Assembly (NCBI GenBank): GCA_001724265.1
Contig: MEDY01000117.1
Span: 1-64,000, forward strand
Source of the DNA: Rhizaria sp. SCN 62-66
Taxonomy: Eukaryota > Rhizaria, unplaced
DNA: 64,000 nucleotides
Direction: 5' to 3'
Under the pieces are notes generated by a model that searched no databases, had not been told where the DNA came from, and worked only from the letters and a program-made list of their open reading frames with translations. Both the position numbers and the translations under genes were made by a program. Every line of letters begins with the position of its first letter. Position 1 is the first letter of the stretch. Shown piece by piece: positions 10,416-22,447 of the stretch.

Positions 10416-13400
10416 TTACATGTTGTTGCCCATTGTGCTGCGCTTGGCGCCTGCAGCGAACGCGGCCGCAACGCCCCCCAGCATAAGCCCGCCGCCGGCA
10501 GCAAGCGCCGCCGCAGAGCCAGCCACGCTGCTCCGGTTGCCGAGCACCGGCGTCTTCACCGCAGCAGCGCCAGCGCCCGCACTCCCGTTGGCCGTGGCGG
10601 AGACAGCTGCCGCAGCGGCCGCGGCGGCGCTGTCGGCGCTCTCCAGCCCCAGCGCGGCGCCCGAGGAGGGCGGCGGCAGCGCGAGCGCGAGGTACCGCTT
10701 GCGCAGCAGCACGGCGAGGAAGGTCTTGAGCTTCGCCTTAAGCGCGGGCGCGATGGGCGCGGGTGTGAGCGAGTAGCCTTCGAGCATGAGCGAGTACAGC
10801 GTCGCCAGCGGCAGCACGCGGCGGAAGTGCGGCATCGACGGCGCGGCCGGCACGGACTGCAACAGCGACAGCAGCTGCTGCTCGGTCATCACGCCCAGCT
10901 CGCCCGCGGCCGCGGCAGAGAGCGCGGGCAGCGCCGGGGGCGAGCCGGGCGGGCCGGACTGGGAGCCCGGACGGGCGCCCTGCCTCGAGCCCGCGCCGGC
11001 GCCACTGGCGGTGCTGGCGCTGGCGCTGACAGCACCGACGCCGCCGGAGAAGCCAAACGAGCCAAGGAACCCGCCATTCGCACTGGGACCAGTGTTGCTG
11101 ATGTTGCCGCTGTTCGCGTCCGCATTGGCACCAGCCTCCTCGTCAATGGTGGCGGGCCCTGTGCGCCCGGCGCCCGCGATCGACCGTGTGAAGCCGGAGA
11201 CGGACTCGAGCGTGAGCGCGGAGCGCATGTCAGTGCCCGCCCCGCTGTGACTGCGTCCGTGGCCGCGTGAGCTGCCCCTGGCACTGCCACCGCCGTTCCC
11301 ATGCTCGCCACCGCCACTGTGGCCGTTGAGGTGCATCATGTTGCCACCGCGCGACGCCTTGCGCGCGTGTCCAGCCCCGGCCCCTGCGCCAGCCGCTGAG
11401 CCAGCGTCTGCTTCGGCTTTGGCGCGCGCGGCGTTGCTGAAAGACACGACGGCCCCGCGCAACGCGTGCAGCCGCTGCCACGCGGCGCGGCGGTAGGCGA
11501 AGTCGCGGACACTAGCGCGCCACTGCGCGCGCTGGCGCTCGAACAGCGCGTGCAGCAGCTCGTGCCGCAGCGCGGGCGGCACCACGGGCACTGCGATGGC
11601 CTCGGCCGCGGCCGCGCGCTGCGCCGCACCCGAGCCGCCCGCACGCGTGAGCAGTCCGCGCTTGCGGGACTTCTCGTGCGCGCGCCGCGCCTCGGTCTCG
11701 CGGAAAGCCGCGATCGCGCGCGTCTCTTCAACTTCCCACTGCGCGTGCGCGGCGAGCAGCAGCAACTGGCGTCGCGCGCGCGCCTCGCGCCACCAGCGCT
11801 GGATGCGCACGGCGGCACCGCGCACGCGCCGCACGGCCGCGACCAGCGACGCGCGCTCCTTGGCCATGTCACCGACGGACAGCAGCACGGACGCGGCCCA
11901 GCGGCGGCGCGCGCGGCGGCGGCGCGCAGTGTGCGCCCGCATCGCACGCACGATGACGCCCGCGGCGTGCTCCTCCACGCGGCGCCGCGCGCGCAGCAGC
12001 CAGCCGCGGATAGCGTTCTGGATCGTGCGCGCGGCGCGGTTGAGCTGCGCAATGCGCTCGCGCTCGGCCTGCGCCGCCATGGCGTGCGCACGTAGCGCCA
12101 GCGCGGCCGTGATAAGCGCGCACTGCGTCGCCCACGCGCCCGCCGCCGCACTGGCCTCGGCGCGCGACGCCGCGTCCGCCTTGCTGCCGCCGCCGTTGCT
12201 GCCGCTGCCTGACGCGGACCCCGCGCCGCCGCTGCCACCGCCGCCGCCGTTCATGGTGCCAGTACCGCCGCCGGGAGCCGCGAAGACGGTGCTGAGCGCG
12301 GTGAGGTCGCGCACGCGCTGCGAGCGCGCGGCGTCGCACTCTGCGCGCGCCAGCAGCACGGCCTCAGTGCGCGCTGCGCGCTCCTCGCCGCGCTGCCGGA
12401 GCCGCTCACGCTCGCCCGCGCGCAGCCCCGCCGCGGCGGCCAGCTGCGCGCGCACGCGCCGCCGCATCGCCACCTCCTCGGGCACCGCGGCCTCTGCGGC
12501 GGCGGCCTCCGCGGCGGCCAGCAGCGCCGCGTCGGACTCGGCGCTGCCGACGGTCCCCAGCGCCTGGCGACGGCGCAGGTCCGCGGCGGCCGCGGCGGCA
12601 CGCTCACGCGCTGCGGCGGCCGCGGCGGGCTGGTGGGGCGCCAGAGAGCTGCCTTCATCGCTCGCGCCCCCTGCTGAGCGAGATGACTTGTTGCCCTTAC
12701 TGTTGATGCTGTTGTTGTTGCCGAGACGTTGGGAGCGCATGAGTGCTGCTTCCTCAGCGCCAGACAGTCCACCGTTGCCATCGTTGCTGCGACCGGTAGA
12801 GCCTTCCTCTGGATTGTCACCAGCGCTGTCCTGATCCTTGCTGCCGCTCTCGTCACCGTCGGCGTCGCCCTTGCTGTTGCCGTCGTCGCTGAAGTAGTCG
12901 TCGCCGTCGTCGCCGTCGTCGCCGCTGCCGGCGCCATGACTTTCCCGGCTCACGCCCACGCGCTCCAGCAGCCGCCGCTTCATGCCCTCCAGCGCGGCGG
13001 CGCGGTCGCGCGCGTGCCGCCTCCGCCGTGCCTGCGCCAGCAGTAGCGCCTCGAGCGGCCGCGGCTGCGGCGCGTCCCCGCCGCTGCTGCCTGTGCTGGG
13101 CTGCGTGAAGCGCGGCTGGCGCGCGAACTGGTGGGTGCGCTGCACTGCGCGCGAGTCGCCGCCGCCCGTGGTGTTGAGAACGGCGCCTACGGCCGCAGCG
13201 CCCGCGGCGCCGGCCCCCGCGGCGGCGACGGCCCCCGAGGCGACTGAGGCCGCCATGGAGTAGTAGCTCGACTCGGCGCGGTAGTAGGAGCCCGGGCCCA
13301 GCCGGGAGCCCGCGCCACCGCCGCCGGACGTTGTGGCGGCGGCGGCAGCCGCGGCGGCGGCCGCAGCAGCAGCGGCGCCGACCGCGCCGGCGCCGGCCAG

Positions 13401-14696
13401 GTGCAGCGTGGCCGCAGCCGCGTCGCGCGCGCCCAGGGCGAAGCGGACGGACGGCACGTGCGCGCGCGGCGGGGCTGCGCTGTACCAGCCGGGCCCGGGG
13501 CCGCCCGCGCCCGCAGCCGAGCCCGCCGCGCCGCCCGCCAGTGCGGCCGCGGCGGAGGCCGAGCCGGGGACGGGGGCGGGCGCGCCGGCGCCGGTGACCT
13601 GCGCCCCCCCGAAACGCGGCGCGCGCGGGAAGGTGTAGGTCGCCGCGGCGGGCTCGGTAGCGTCGCGCGCGGGCGGCCGCAGCACCAGCGCGGCGTCGGC
13701 GGCACGCGCCGTGGCGGAGCGCGAAAGCGGGGCTGACAGCGCGGCGCCCGAGTCCGCCGCGGGCGCCGCGGACGCTGAGGGAGGGGCGAGCACCGTGGCG
13801 GCGGCAGTCCCGGGCACGCCCAGCGCGGACACGCGCGGGAGCGCGGACTGGCGCGCGGAGGGCACGTGCGGGGCTGTGGCGGCGTCGAGCGCGGCAGCCG
13901 AGGCGCGCGGCATGTAGGGGGCGGGCACGCAGTCGGCGAGCGGCTTGGCGGGCGCCGGACGCGACACGCCGCGGGCAGTGCGGGGCATTGGCGCGCTCGT
14001 GAGCGGCGCGCCGAACGAGCCGGGGCCCGGGCCCGCGCGCGGCGGGAACAAGCTGCGCGTTGAGGCTGAGGGCGTCTCCGCGGCGGCCGCTGCGGCGGCG
14101 GAGACCGAGGCGGGGGCGGAGGAGCGCGACGGGGAGTGGCGGCGCGCGGTGCGGGCGCTCAGCGGGCCAGTCGCAGACATGCCCGAGGCGGAGGATGAAG
14201 ACGAAGATGAAAACAGCTGCGCGGAGGAGGCGGAAAAAGACGCGGCGTCGGGCGCGGCGGGGCCGTAGCGCGTCTCGGTGTAGGTGCGGACGAGCGCCTT
14301 ATGCTCTCCCGTGCCGGGCCATGCGACCAGGAAACGGGGTGGTACCAGCGCGTCGCCGCCGCTGCCTGCGCCGCCGGGACCGAACTCACTCGCCAGCGCG
14401 GCGTCAGCAAGCCGACGCGCGGTCATACCTGTGGCTGTGTCTGCGGCCGTGGAGAGCGGCGCGGCGCGGCGTGGGTTGAGTCGCAGTGAGAGGTCTTGAC
14501 GTGGGAGTGCAAGGGTGGCCGAGCCACCGGATGCGACGGTGGCCACGTCGCGGCGTTTCTCGGCACGAGCGAGGTTCTAGCCGCGGGAGCGGAGGACGTC
14601 AGCTGTAGCGTCGGCTTTGAGGTCGTGCATCCAGCCATTGCTCCAAGCGTCGTCTCTGGGGCCTGCTCGGGGGGCGCCCGGAGCGCGACGACTCAT
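10416..14696 (-). CDS. SHIPPO-repeat (STPGR) and IQ-motif protein, probable axonemal protein
   Basis: One uninterrupted minus-strand frame of 1,427 codons from ATG at 14696 to TAA at 10418-10416, with one in-frame TAG at 14579-14577 (codon 40). If UAG were a stop, translation could only begin further in, for example at ATG 14426. Sperm-tail PG-rich repeats are visible as PGPGSFG (about residue 222), GPGWY (about 400) and LGPGSYYR (about 467). This repeat family includes outer dense fibre and microtubule-lumen proteins of cilia. A basic helical region follows with IQ-like calmodulin-binding motifs TIQNAIRGWLLRARR (about 885) and VRIQRWWREARARR (about 965). The centre holds an acidic Ser/Asp/Gly stretch and an Arg/Ala-rich probable coiled coil; the C-terminus is Ala/Gly-rich. 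The repeat assignment is moderate because the Ala/Pro-rich background creates PG pairs by chance. It implies a flagellated cell. Confidence 0.75.
14577..14579 (-). other. In-frame UAG codon (codon 40) in the SHIPPO/IQ protein
   Basis: Context on the minus strand is GGC TAG AAC. Reading through it connects the long frame to ATG 14696. It lies in a poorly conserved N-terminus, so alone it is weak evidence for recoding. Confidence 0.5.
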
Positions 14697-15165
14697 GTGT
14701 GAAAACCTGGGTGGAGGTTACGGGCCAGTCTGGGATAGATTGAGAGTTTTGAAACCTATAAAAGAGGGAAAGTAAAATATACTCTATTAGTCATCTGTTA
14801 AGGAGAAAACAGGCGATTGCACAGATGTTATACTCAGATCCGAGCTGTTTGAAAGTGGACATAATGATCCGTTACAACTTCGGCAGAGCGACCACAATTT
14901 TTTCCCGAGTCGTCAGCACTCTTCAGCATAAACTTTGCAGAGTCCATCATCACAGCTATGAACGACCAATAGTCACAATCTTTGAACTATCTACACGAGT
15001 AATGCGTTTAATTATTATTATTTAACAACAGCTCACAGATCCTTTATGAACCTACCCAACTTGCTATCGCCTTACGCAGACATTTCCTTGCCGTAAACGG
15101 CTCTATCAGCGTCCTTTTCCCCTCTGTCTGTTACCCTCAGATCGCGTTGAGCGTTTTCCGCAACG
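14697..15165. other. Divergent promoter region
   Basis: This 469 bases between divergent starts is AT-rich. A TATA-like CCTATAAAAG lies at about 14755 in plus orientation, about 400 bases before the helicase ATG, so its role is uncertain. The last 100 bases are a pyrimidine-rich leader of the helicase gene. Confidence 0.45.
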
Positions 15166-18100
15166 ATGAGCAGCAGCTCTGACGTGGCGAAGCTTGAGGC
15201 GGCGCGCCTGGTTGGGCTCGTGATCGACGCGAGCGGCATCAACGACAAAGACTTTGCCGACTTCATAATCGATCTCGCGCACAACCAGTCCTCGTCCCGG
15301 TCAGACTTTGTCGACAAGGTCCACGAGATGGACGACACACTTGGCCGCGATTTCGCCGAGAAGCTCTACTCCGTCATCATGGACAACACCTCACCCGCGC
15401 GTCTCGCTGAGCTTGCCCGCGCCCGCAACAAGTCCCTCTCTGCCGCCTCGTCCGGCGGCGAGGTCAAGTCCGAGCACGGTGACTACAACGACGACCACGA
15501 CGGCCACGGCTCTGGATCGCGCCCGACGTCGGGCCCCATATACGCGGCGGGCGCGGTGAAGCACCCCGAGCGCGCGGCCGCGTTCCCCGGTCTGGCGGTG
15601 CCGGACGGGCTGCTGTCGCGGGATATGCAGAAGGGCGACGGCGCTAGCTTCACCGGGCTCAAGCCGGAGGACGACAAGTATGACAAGAAGACCGACAACG
15701 CGAGCAACACCGCCAACAGCAACCGGTACAACAACAACAACAGCAACAACAGCAGCAACAGCTACAGCGGGGGCCGCGACCGCAACGACCGTGACTCTGC
15801 ATACGCCCCCGGCTCTGCTTCTGGCTCTGGCGCGAACAACAGCTACTCAGACCTGCCGCGTCTGTACGGTGTGTACGAGGCCGAGGTGGTCAAGGTGGGC
15901 GACTACTCGGCCACCCTGTCGATCCTCGGCTACGCCACTGAGGCGTCCCGCCGCCCCGGCGGCATCCTGGAGGCGATCCTGCCCGCCGCCGGCCTGCGCC
16001 ACTCCGGCTCCGCCGCCAACGCCGGCTCCGTCCCGGGCGCCGCGACGGCCGCGGGCGGGCTGTCCGGGGGCGCGCTGGGCGAGGGCGGCCGCGTCGAGCT
16101 GCGCTCCGTGCTGCGGCCGCGGCAGCGCGTGTGGGTCAAGGTGCTTTCTGAGCAGAACGGCAAGTACAGCGTGTCGATGCGCGACGTCGACCAGGAGACC
16201 GGGCGCGACCTGCGCCCCATCGACCCCGGCATGCAGCGCCAGCAGACGCGCACCACCCCCTACGGCAGCAGCGCCGACGGCGGCGGCGGCGGCGAGCCGC
16301 CTGCGCGGCCGCCGCTCGACCCGCAGCAGAGCCAGCAGCGGCAGCGGCGCGTGTCGTCGCGCGAGCGCTGGCAGTCGCAGCTACTCTCTGCTAGCGGCGT
16401 CCTGGGCTCGACCGCCGAGCTGCAGCGCCAGCGCGCGCACGAGCAGCAGCAGTCCTCGTTGCCAGGCTACGCGTACTCGGCCCTGTCCTCGTCCTCGCTG
16501 GCAGGGATCGAGCTGATCGACCGCTCGTCGGCGCAGGCCAATGGTGTGGCGGGCGGCGACGAAGACATCGACATCGAGCTCAACGAGGAGGAGCCCGCGT
16601 TCCTGCGCGGCCAGGTCGCCGCCACGCTGGCCATGCGCGGCGGCGCGGACGGCGCGGGCGGCGGCGACGACGGCGACTCCGAGGCCGTCAAGATCGTGCG
16701 TATGCCACACGGTTCGCTGCAGCACGCTGCCGTGACACAGGCCGCGCAGGCCAAGGAGCGCCGCGCTGCGCACGAGCAGGCGCGACTGGCGGCCGCCGAC
16801 GCGGTGCCCACCGACATCGGCCGCGGCTGGCACGACCCGCTGGCCGAGGACGAGGACCGCATTCTGGCCGTGGATGCGCGTGGCGTTGCGGCTGGGCACG
16901 CGGCGGACCTGGAGAAGAACGAAATGCCAGAGTGGAAGCGCGAGACGATGGGGCGCAACACGACCTACGGCAAGGTGACGACCATGTCGATCAAGGAGCA
17001 GCGCGAGAGCCTGCCCATCTTCGCGCTCCGCGGCGCGCTGCTCAACGCCGTCAAGGACAACCAGGTGCTGATCGTGATTGGCGAGACGGGGTCCGGCAAG
17101 ACGACGCAGATGACGCAGTATCTGGCCGAGGCGGGCTACACCGCGGGCCGCAAGATCATCGGCTGCACGCAGCCGCGCCGCGTGGCCGCGACGTCCATTG
17201 CCAAGCGCGTGGCCGACGAAGTGGGCTGCAAGGTCGGCGCCGAGGTTGGCTACAACGTGCGCTTCGAAGACTGCACGAGCGCTGACACGGTGATCAAGTA
17301 CATGACTGACGGCATGCTGCTGCGCGAGCTCCTCATGGCGCCCAACCTGGAGCGTTACGGCGTCATTATCCTCGACGAGGCGCACGAGCGCACCATCAAC
17401 ACCGACGTGCTCTTCGGACTGCTCAAGGCGACGCTGACGCGGCGGCCCGACATGAAGCTCATCGTGACTTCGGCCACGCTTGACGCAGAGAAGTTCTCCA
17501 AGTACTTCGGCGGCGCGCCCATCTTCACCATCCCGGGCCGCACGTTCCCCGTCACGGTGCACTACGCACAGGAGCCGCAGACGGACTACCTGGAGGCCGC
17601 GTTGGCGACCGTGCTCGACATCCACATCTCGCAGCCGCCCGGCGACATCCTCGTGTTTTTGACCGGCAAGGAGGAGATCGACACAGCGTGCGAGCTGCTG
17701 TACGAGCGGTGTAAGGCGCTGGGCCGCAACATGCCCCCGCTCGAGGTGCTGCCAGTGTACTCGACGCTGCCTAGCGAGCTGCAGTCGCGCATCTTCGAGC
17801 CCGCCGCGCGCGGGTCGCGCAAGGTGGTCGTAGCGACCAACATCGCCGAGGCGTCGCTGACGATCGACGGCATCATCTACGTCGTCGACCCCGGGTTTTG
17901 CAAGATCAAGGCGTACAACCCGAAGCTGGGCATGGACTCGCTAGTGATCGCGCCTATCTCACAGGCCTCGGCGTCGCAGCGCGCCGGCCGCGCCGGCCGC
18001 ACGGGCCCCGGGCGCTGCTACCGGCTCTACACCATGGACGCGTTTAAGACGGAGATGATGCCGTCGTCGGTGCCCGAGATCCAGCGCACGAACCTGGGTA

Positions 18101-19157
18101 ACGTCGTGCTCACGCTCAAGGCGCTGGGCATCAACGACATGCTCGGCTTCGACTTCATGGACCCGCCGCCCGCCAACACGATGGTGACGGCGCTGCATTC
18201 GCTCTTCGTGCTGGGCGCGCTCGACGGCGACGGGCTGCTCACGCGCCTTGGCCGCAAGATGGCCGAGTTCCCGCTCGAGCCGCAGTTGTCCAAGATCCTC
18301 ATCTCCAGCGTCGACCTCGAGTGCGCGGAGGAGGTGCTCACCGTCGTCGCGATGCTCTCGGTCGACGGCGTGTTCCACCGCCCCAAGGACAAGCAGGCGC
18401 AGGCCGACGCGCGCAGGGCCAAGTTCTTTCAGCCCGAGGGCGACCACCTCACGCTGCTCGCCGTCTACGACTCGTGGCAGCGCGCCAACATGTCCGCCGC
18501 CTGGTGCCAGGTACGTATGAACGCACAATATTTATTAACAATATTTAATGACACAATCTTCCTATCAAACTCTAGATTCAACGCTCAATTCGATTATTTC
18601 TATTTCACGATATATTCAAACTGGTTTTGTTGAATACCTCTCATATATGGCTCTATACTCTTTACTTTATGTATCTCTATATTGTTCAGGACAACTTCGT
18701 CATCGCGCGCGGTCTGCGGTCCGCACAGGACGTGCGCAAGCAGCTGGTGTCGATGTTGGACCGCTACCGCCTGCCGGTGGTGTCCTGCGGGCGCCACGTG
18801 CACCGCGTGTGCCGCGCGATCTGCTCTGGGTACTTCATGCACGCCGCCAAGAAAGACCCGCAGGAAGGGTACAAGACGCTGGTCGAGTCGCAGCCGGTGT
18901 ACGTGCACCCATCGAGCGCGCTGTACTCGAAGCAGCCCGAGTGGCTGATCTACCACAAACTCATGCTGACGACCAAGGAGTACATCCACGAGTGCCTGGT
19001 CGTCGACCCCAAGTGGCTCGTGGAGCTGGCGCCGGACTTCTTCCGCAAGTGCGACGAGACGCAGCTCAGTCGCCGCAAGAAGCGCGAGCGGCTCGAGCCG
19101 CTCTTCGACAAGTTCCACGCACCCAACGAGTGGCGCCTCAGTCGCCGCAAGGGCTAA
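15166..19157 (+). CDS. DHX8: Spliceosomal DEAH-box RNA helicase Prp22/DHX8
   Basis: Two exons, 15166-18510 and 18690-19157, joined in phase 0 across a 179-base gtacgt...cag intron; stop TAA; 1,270 residues. Prp22/DHX8 is the ATP-dependent helicase that releases mature mRNA from the spliceosome. The N-terminal 60 residues match the DHX8 helical region ([15 protein letters not shown]). An S1 RNA-binding domain starts near residue 230 with [15 protein letters not shown], and S1 in this position is diagnostic of Prp22. The helicase core has [10 protein letters not shown] (about 638), [15 protein letters not shown] (about 736), [23 protein letters not shown] and [12 protein letters not shown] (about 937), followed by winged-helix, ratchet and OB-fold regions reaching the C-terminus. 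An Asn/Ser tract and an Ala/Gly insert inside S1 are local expansions. All catalytic motifs are intact. Confidence 0.97.
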
Positions 19158-19510
19158 GCCACGAAGCAGGCTTATCGCCGATGTGCCTGTTCGGTGCGGC
19201 AGTGAAGCGGTGTGTGAGATTATTGGTATTAAGTGGAGCGGTGTATTATTATTCTAAAGATTAGTTGTTCGTTCTCCAAGTATTATTTCATAATGTTCTT
19301 GTTAGTATCCAAAAGGTAGTGTCACTATACACGATTCATAATACAACGCCTGTCTTTGTTTTGTATGCATCGACACATGTACGCAAATGTCACAGTCGCA
19401 GATGCTGGCCCGAACAGACAGAGTGACGATTCAGTCGTCTGTTACAATGTACAACACCCATGTTTACTCCTTCTCCTTCTTGTTCATCAACAGCGTGCTT
19501 TTCACTCTTT
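19158..19510. other. Convergent intergenic region
   Basis: This 353 AT-rich bases between the helicase stop and the C2-jacalin 1 stop presumably holds both 3' UTRs. I see no gene in it. Confidence 0.55.
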
Positions 19511-21480
19511 TCATTGAGCCGCCACGTCAGCGAAGCAGAAGGTGAACGCGTCGACCCACATGCCCGACGAACCAGCCACGGCGACCAGTCCGCGTCCGTT
19601 GCCGCCCTCGGCGACGGCGGTGGGCGCGGAGCCCTGCTGCACGGGCGTGCCCAGCACAGGCGAGCTGTGGCCCTGCGCGGTGTGGAACCGCAGCGCGCGC
19701 ACGCCCACATCGTCGGCCCATACGTCGACGCGCGTGATCAGGTCGTCGGGCTGTAGAGAGAAGCTCTCCGTGCGGTCACCCTGCTCGGCGCCGTTGGACG
19801 AGACGCCGCTGTAGCCGAAGGCGAGGTCGAGCCCCTGCACCGTGGCAGGGTCTCCGTTGCGCAGCTTCACGGTCACGGCCGTGGGGAAGCCCCAGACGGT
19901 GTAGCACTCGTCGCGCGCAAAGCGCGAGCCGCCCGTGCCGCCGAAGGGCCCGCTCTCCACGGGCGCGCGGTCCGCCACGGGCTGCAGCGCGCCCGACGCC
20001 GTGCGCCGCGCGGGGGGGCCGCCCGCGGTGCCGGGCTGGGCGGCGGCGGCGGCGGCGGCGCCGTACGGGGCAGCACCGGCGGCGGAGGCAGGGGGGTAGC
20101 CGGGGTAGGGCTGCTGCTGGGGCGGGTAGCCGCCGGGCGGAGGGTAGTAGCCGGGCTGGGGCGGGTAGTAGGTGCCGGGGGGTCCGGGAGGGGCGCCGCA
20201 CGCGCCGGGGGGCGGGGGACCGCCATAGTGGCCGGGCGGGGGCGGGTGGCCGTAGTGACCGGGCGGGGGCGGGTGGCCGTAGGGCCCAGGCGGGCCGTAG
20301 GGGCCGGGGGGGCCGCTGGGGGGCCCATAGGGCGCGGGGGCGCCGTACGGCCCGGGGGGCCCGGGGGGCCCGGGGGGGCCATGAGGCGCGCCGTAGGGGG
20401 AATACGGCGCCGCGTACTGCGGGGGCTCCGCCGGCGCCTGCTGTTGCTGCTGCTGCTGGGGCACGATGAGCACGGTGGTGGTGGCGCCGCCAGTGCCCGC
20501 AGTGACGACGGGGACGGCGACGCCCTGGCTCGGCGCCGCAGCCGCCGCGGCGCGGTGGGCGGCGCCGGGGTAGCCGCCGGCAGACTGGCTCTTGACAATC
20601 GTGCTGCCAGCAGCCGGGGCCGGCGCGGCGGCAGGAGCGGCGGCGGCGGAGGGCCCGGAGAAGGTCTGCGACTGCGGGAGCGGCTGCTGCGGCGGCAGCT
20701 GGCCGGGCGCGGGGGAGAACATGTGCGGCGGCCCGTTGGCGGCGGCCTGGCGCAGCTTGTCGGAGAAGTTGAGCTTCACGATAAGCGTGCCACTGGGCGC
20801 GTTGCGCGAGTTGTACAGCGCAATCTGCTGCGGGATGCCGTGCGTCTGCGGGAGACTGTTGATGAGCGGGACGCTGCCGCGGCCGAGCACAGTGTCGGAG
20901 CCGATCATGACCTTGTCGCACACCTCGAAGGTGAGGTAGGGCTGCGCGCCGTCCAGTGTGAAGGTGAAGCGCGCGTTCAGGTCGAAGTGCGGGCCGTGGC
21001 CGGAGCTGGCCGCTGCGAGAGAGGAACACAAGGGCAGGAGGTGACAGATCAGGCGTGAGTGCGGACAAGCAGGAGGCGACGATGCGAAAGTGCGATTTAT
21101 GGTGAAAGCAACGAGGGGGGCGGGTCAGGTGGTCTTTGGAGGCAGAAATGAAAGACTATGGTGATAGAAGCTTGAGAGTGTTAATGCGGATGGGAGACGT
21201 ACGTTTAGAGGGGACGTTAGCAAGACCACAAAGGACCTTGACGTAGGGCTTGCGCGAGAAAGTGGACTTGCCATCGTTAAACGTGACACCAGTGACCTCA
21301 GCACTCAGGAAGCCCTAAAGAACACAAAGCAAGCGCACATCGTAGTCATGTGAAAAAAATACCGACAATTACAGAAATAATACGTTCGGAAGCAGCGTGC
21401 GGATTAGAGTGGTGCTGGATAAACCGTGTTGGACGTACGACAAGGTTTGCCGCATTCGGCCGGGGAACTTGGCCCGGCAT
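19511..21480 (-). CDS. C2 domain, Pro/Gly/Tyr-rich linker and jacalin-like lectin domain protein 1
   Basis: Three exons on the minus strand: 21480-21439, 21314-21203 and 21012-19511; donors both gtacgt; stop TGA; 551 residues. The first exon encodes only 14 residues (MPGQVPRPNAANLV). Residues about 15-140 form a C2-like domain (GFLSAEVTGV...YLTFEVCDKVMIGSD), but the usual aspartate ligands are not obvious, so Ca-dependent lipid binding is uncertain. A Pro/Gly/Tyr/His-rich linker with repeats such as PPPPGHYGH follows. The last 150 residues carry a jacalin-like beta-prism, opening with GPFGGTGGSRF and closing with GLVAVAGSSGMWVDAFTF, which normally binds sugars. It shares this layout with the gene at 27321-29110, so the two are paralogues. 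A membrane- or glycan-binding scaffold is inferred; no enzyme motif is seen and there is no signal peptide. Confidence 0.85.
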
Positions 21481-21911
21481 GATGCTGTTGATCAAAGAAG
21501 AGAAAGACATACTCTCAGGGTTTTCAGATCTGGGAGAGAATTCCAACTCTGACGCTTTAACAGACGTTCTTCACTCAAAATGAGTCTCGCTCCGCTCCGT
21601 TGCCCGGATACGTCGTCGACGAGGGCTGTTCGGTTCCTAAAAAAGCCACCTCCTGCTTGTTTGCGGACGGACGGAGTGGGTCGAGAACTGGCCACTTCAT
21701 ACTTGCCTCTCGACTTAGTTCTCCCGTCAATGAGACGATGGGTGGTTGTACCAGGATTAAGTATGGATTATCTTTTTAATCTGCTTATTAGGTTTGCTGT
21801 ATATGCGATATGTGCTCTACGCTGAACCCTTCGGTCTTTTCACTTCCTGACTCTGTCACTCACGAACGGCCCCCCGCTTCCCCCCGCTTGCTTCCTTCCA
21901 GACGGCTCATC
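21481..21911. other. Divergent promoter region
   Basis: This 431 bases separates divergent starts of C2-jacalin 1 and the small membrane protein. The part next to the plus-strand gene is a pyrimidine-rich leader. I see no small gene in it. Confidence 0.5.
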
Positions 21912-22447
21912 ATGAGCAATGACCCGTTCGAGAACATCAAGTCGCAACGCTTCAGCCGCGGCGTCGGCACCACGAGCTCCAGCCCCAGCACCACGAGCGA
22001 CGAGCCCCGCTGGCGCTCGTGGCTGATGCCCAAGAAGGACAACATCATGCGACCTGGCCAGACCAAGGTTGAGAAGGAGGGCATCAACGTACGCGCATTA
22101 TTTCTCACACATATAATCCGTTTAACATTAACTGCTAACACACCTTTCGGATTCATCGACTGCTGGGTTGTCTTGCTTGACGCGACCTCTGCTCTTGTCC
22201 TTGATCATTACTTACATGTTGTTTTTCTACTTCACTTGACTCTGCCCCGCAACAGTACGCGTCACACGCTGCGCGCCTGACCGAGAAGCTGATTATCGGT
22301 GGTATGATGGGTTTCTTCATCGGCTCTCTCATCCCTATCGGACACGCGCTAATCTCCCGTGTCCCGCTGCGCGCGCGCAAGACGGCCATCCTCACCGGCG
22401 GCGTCTCCATGGCCATTATCTTCGGCTTCGGTGGCCTAGTGCGCTAA
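21912..22447 (+). CDS. Small membrane protein with two transmembrane helices, unknown function
   Basis: Two exons, 21912-22088 and 22256-22447, joined in phase 0 across a gtacgc...aacag intron of 167 bases; stop TAA; 122 residues. The first half is hydrophilic with a Ser/Thr stretch, DEPRWRSWLMP and a charged segment. The second half has two hydrophobic helices, KLIIGGMMGFFIGSLIPIG (about 70-90) and AILTGGVSMAIIFGFGGLV (about 103-121), separated by an Arg-rich loop (SRVPLRARK). Glycine-zipper-like GxxxG spacing resembles small mitochondrial inner-membrane proteins, but I cannot assign it to a family. The intron, balanced codon use and conserved-looking helices support a real gene. Confidence 0.8.
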
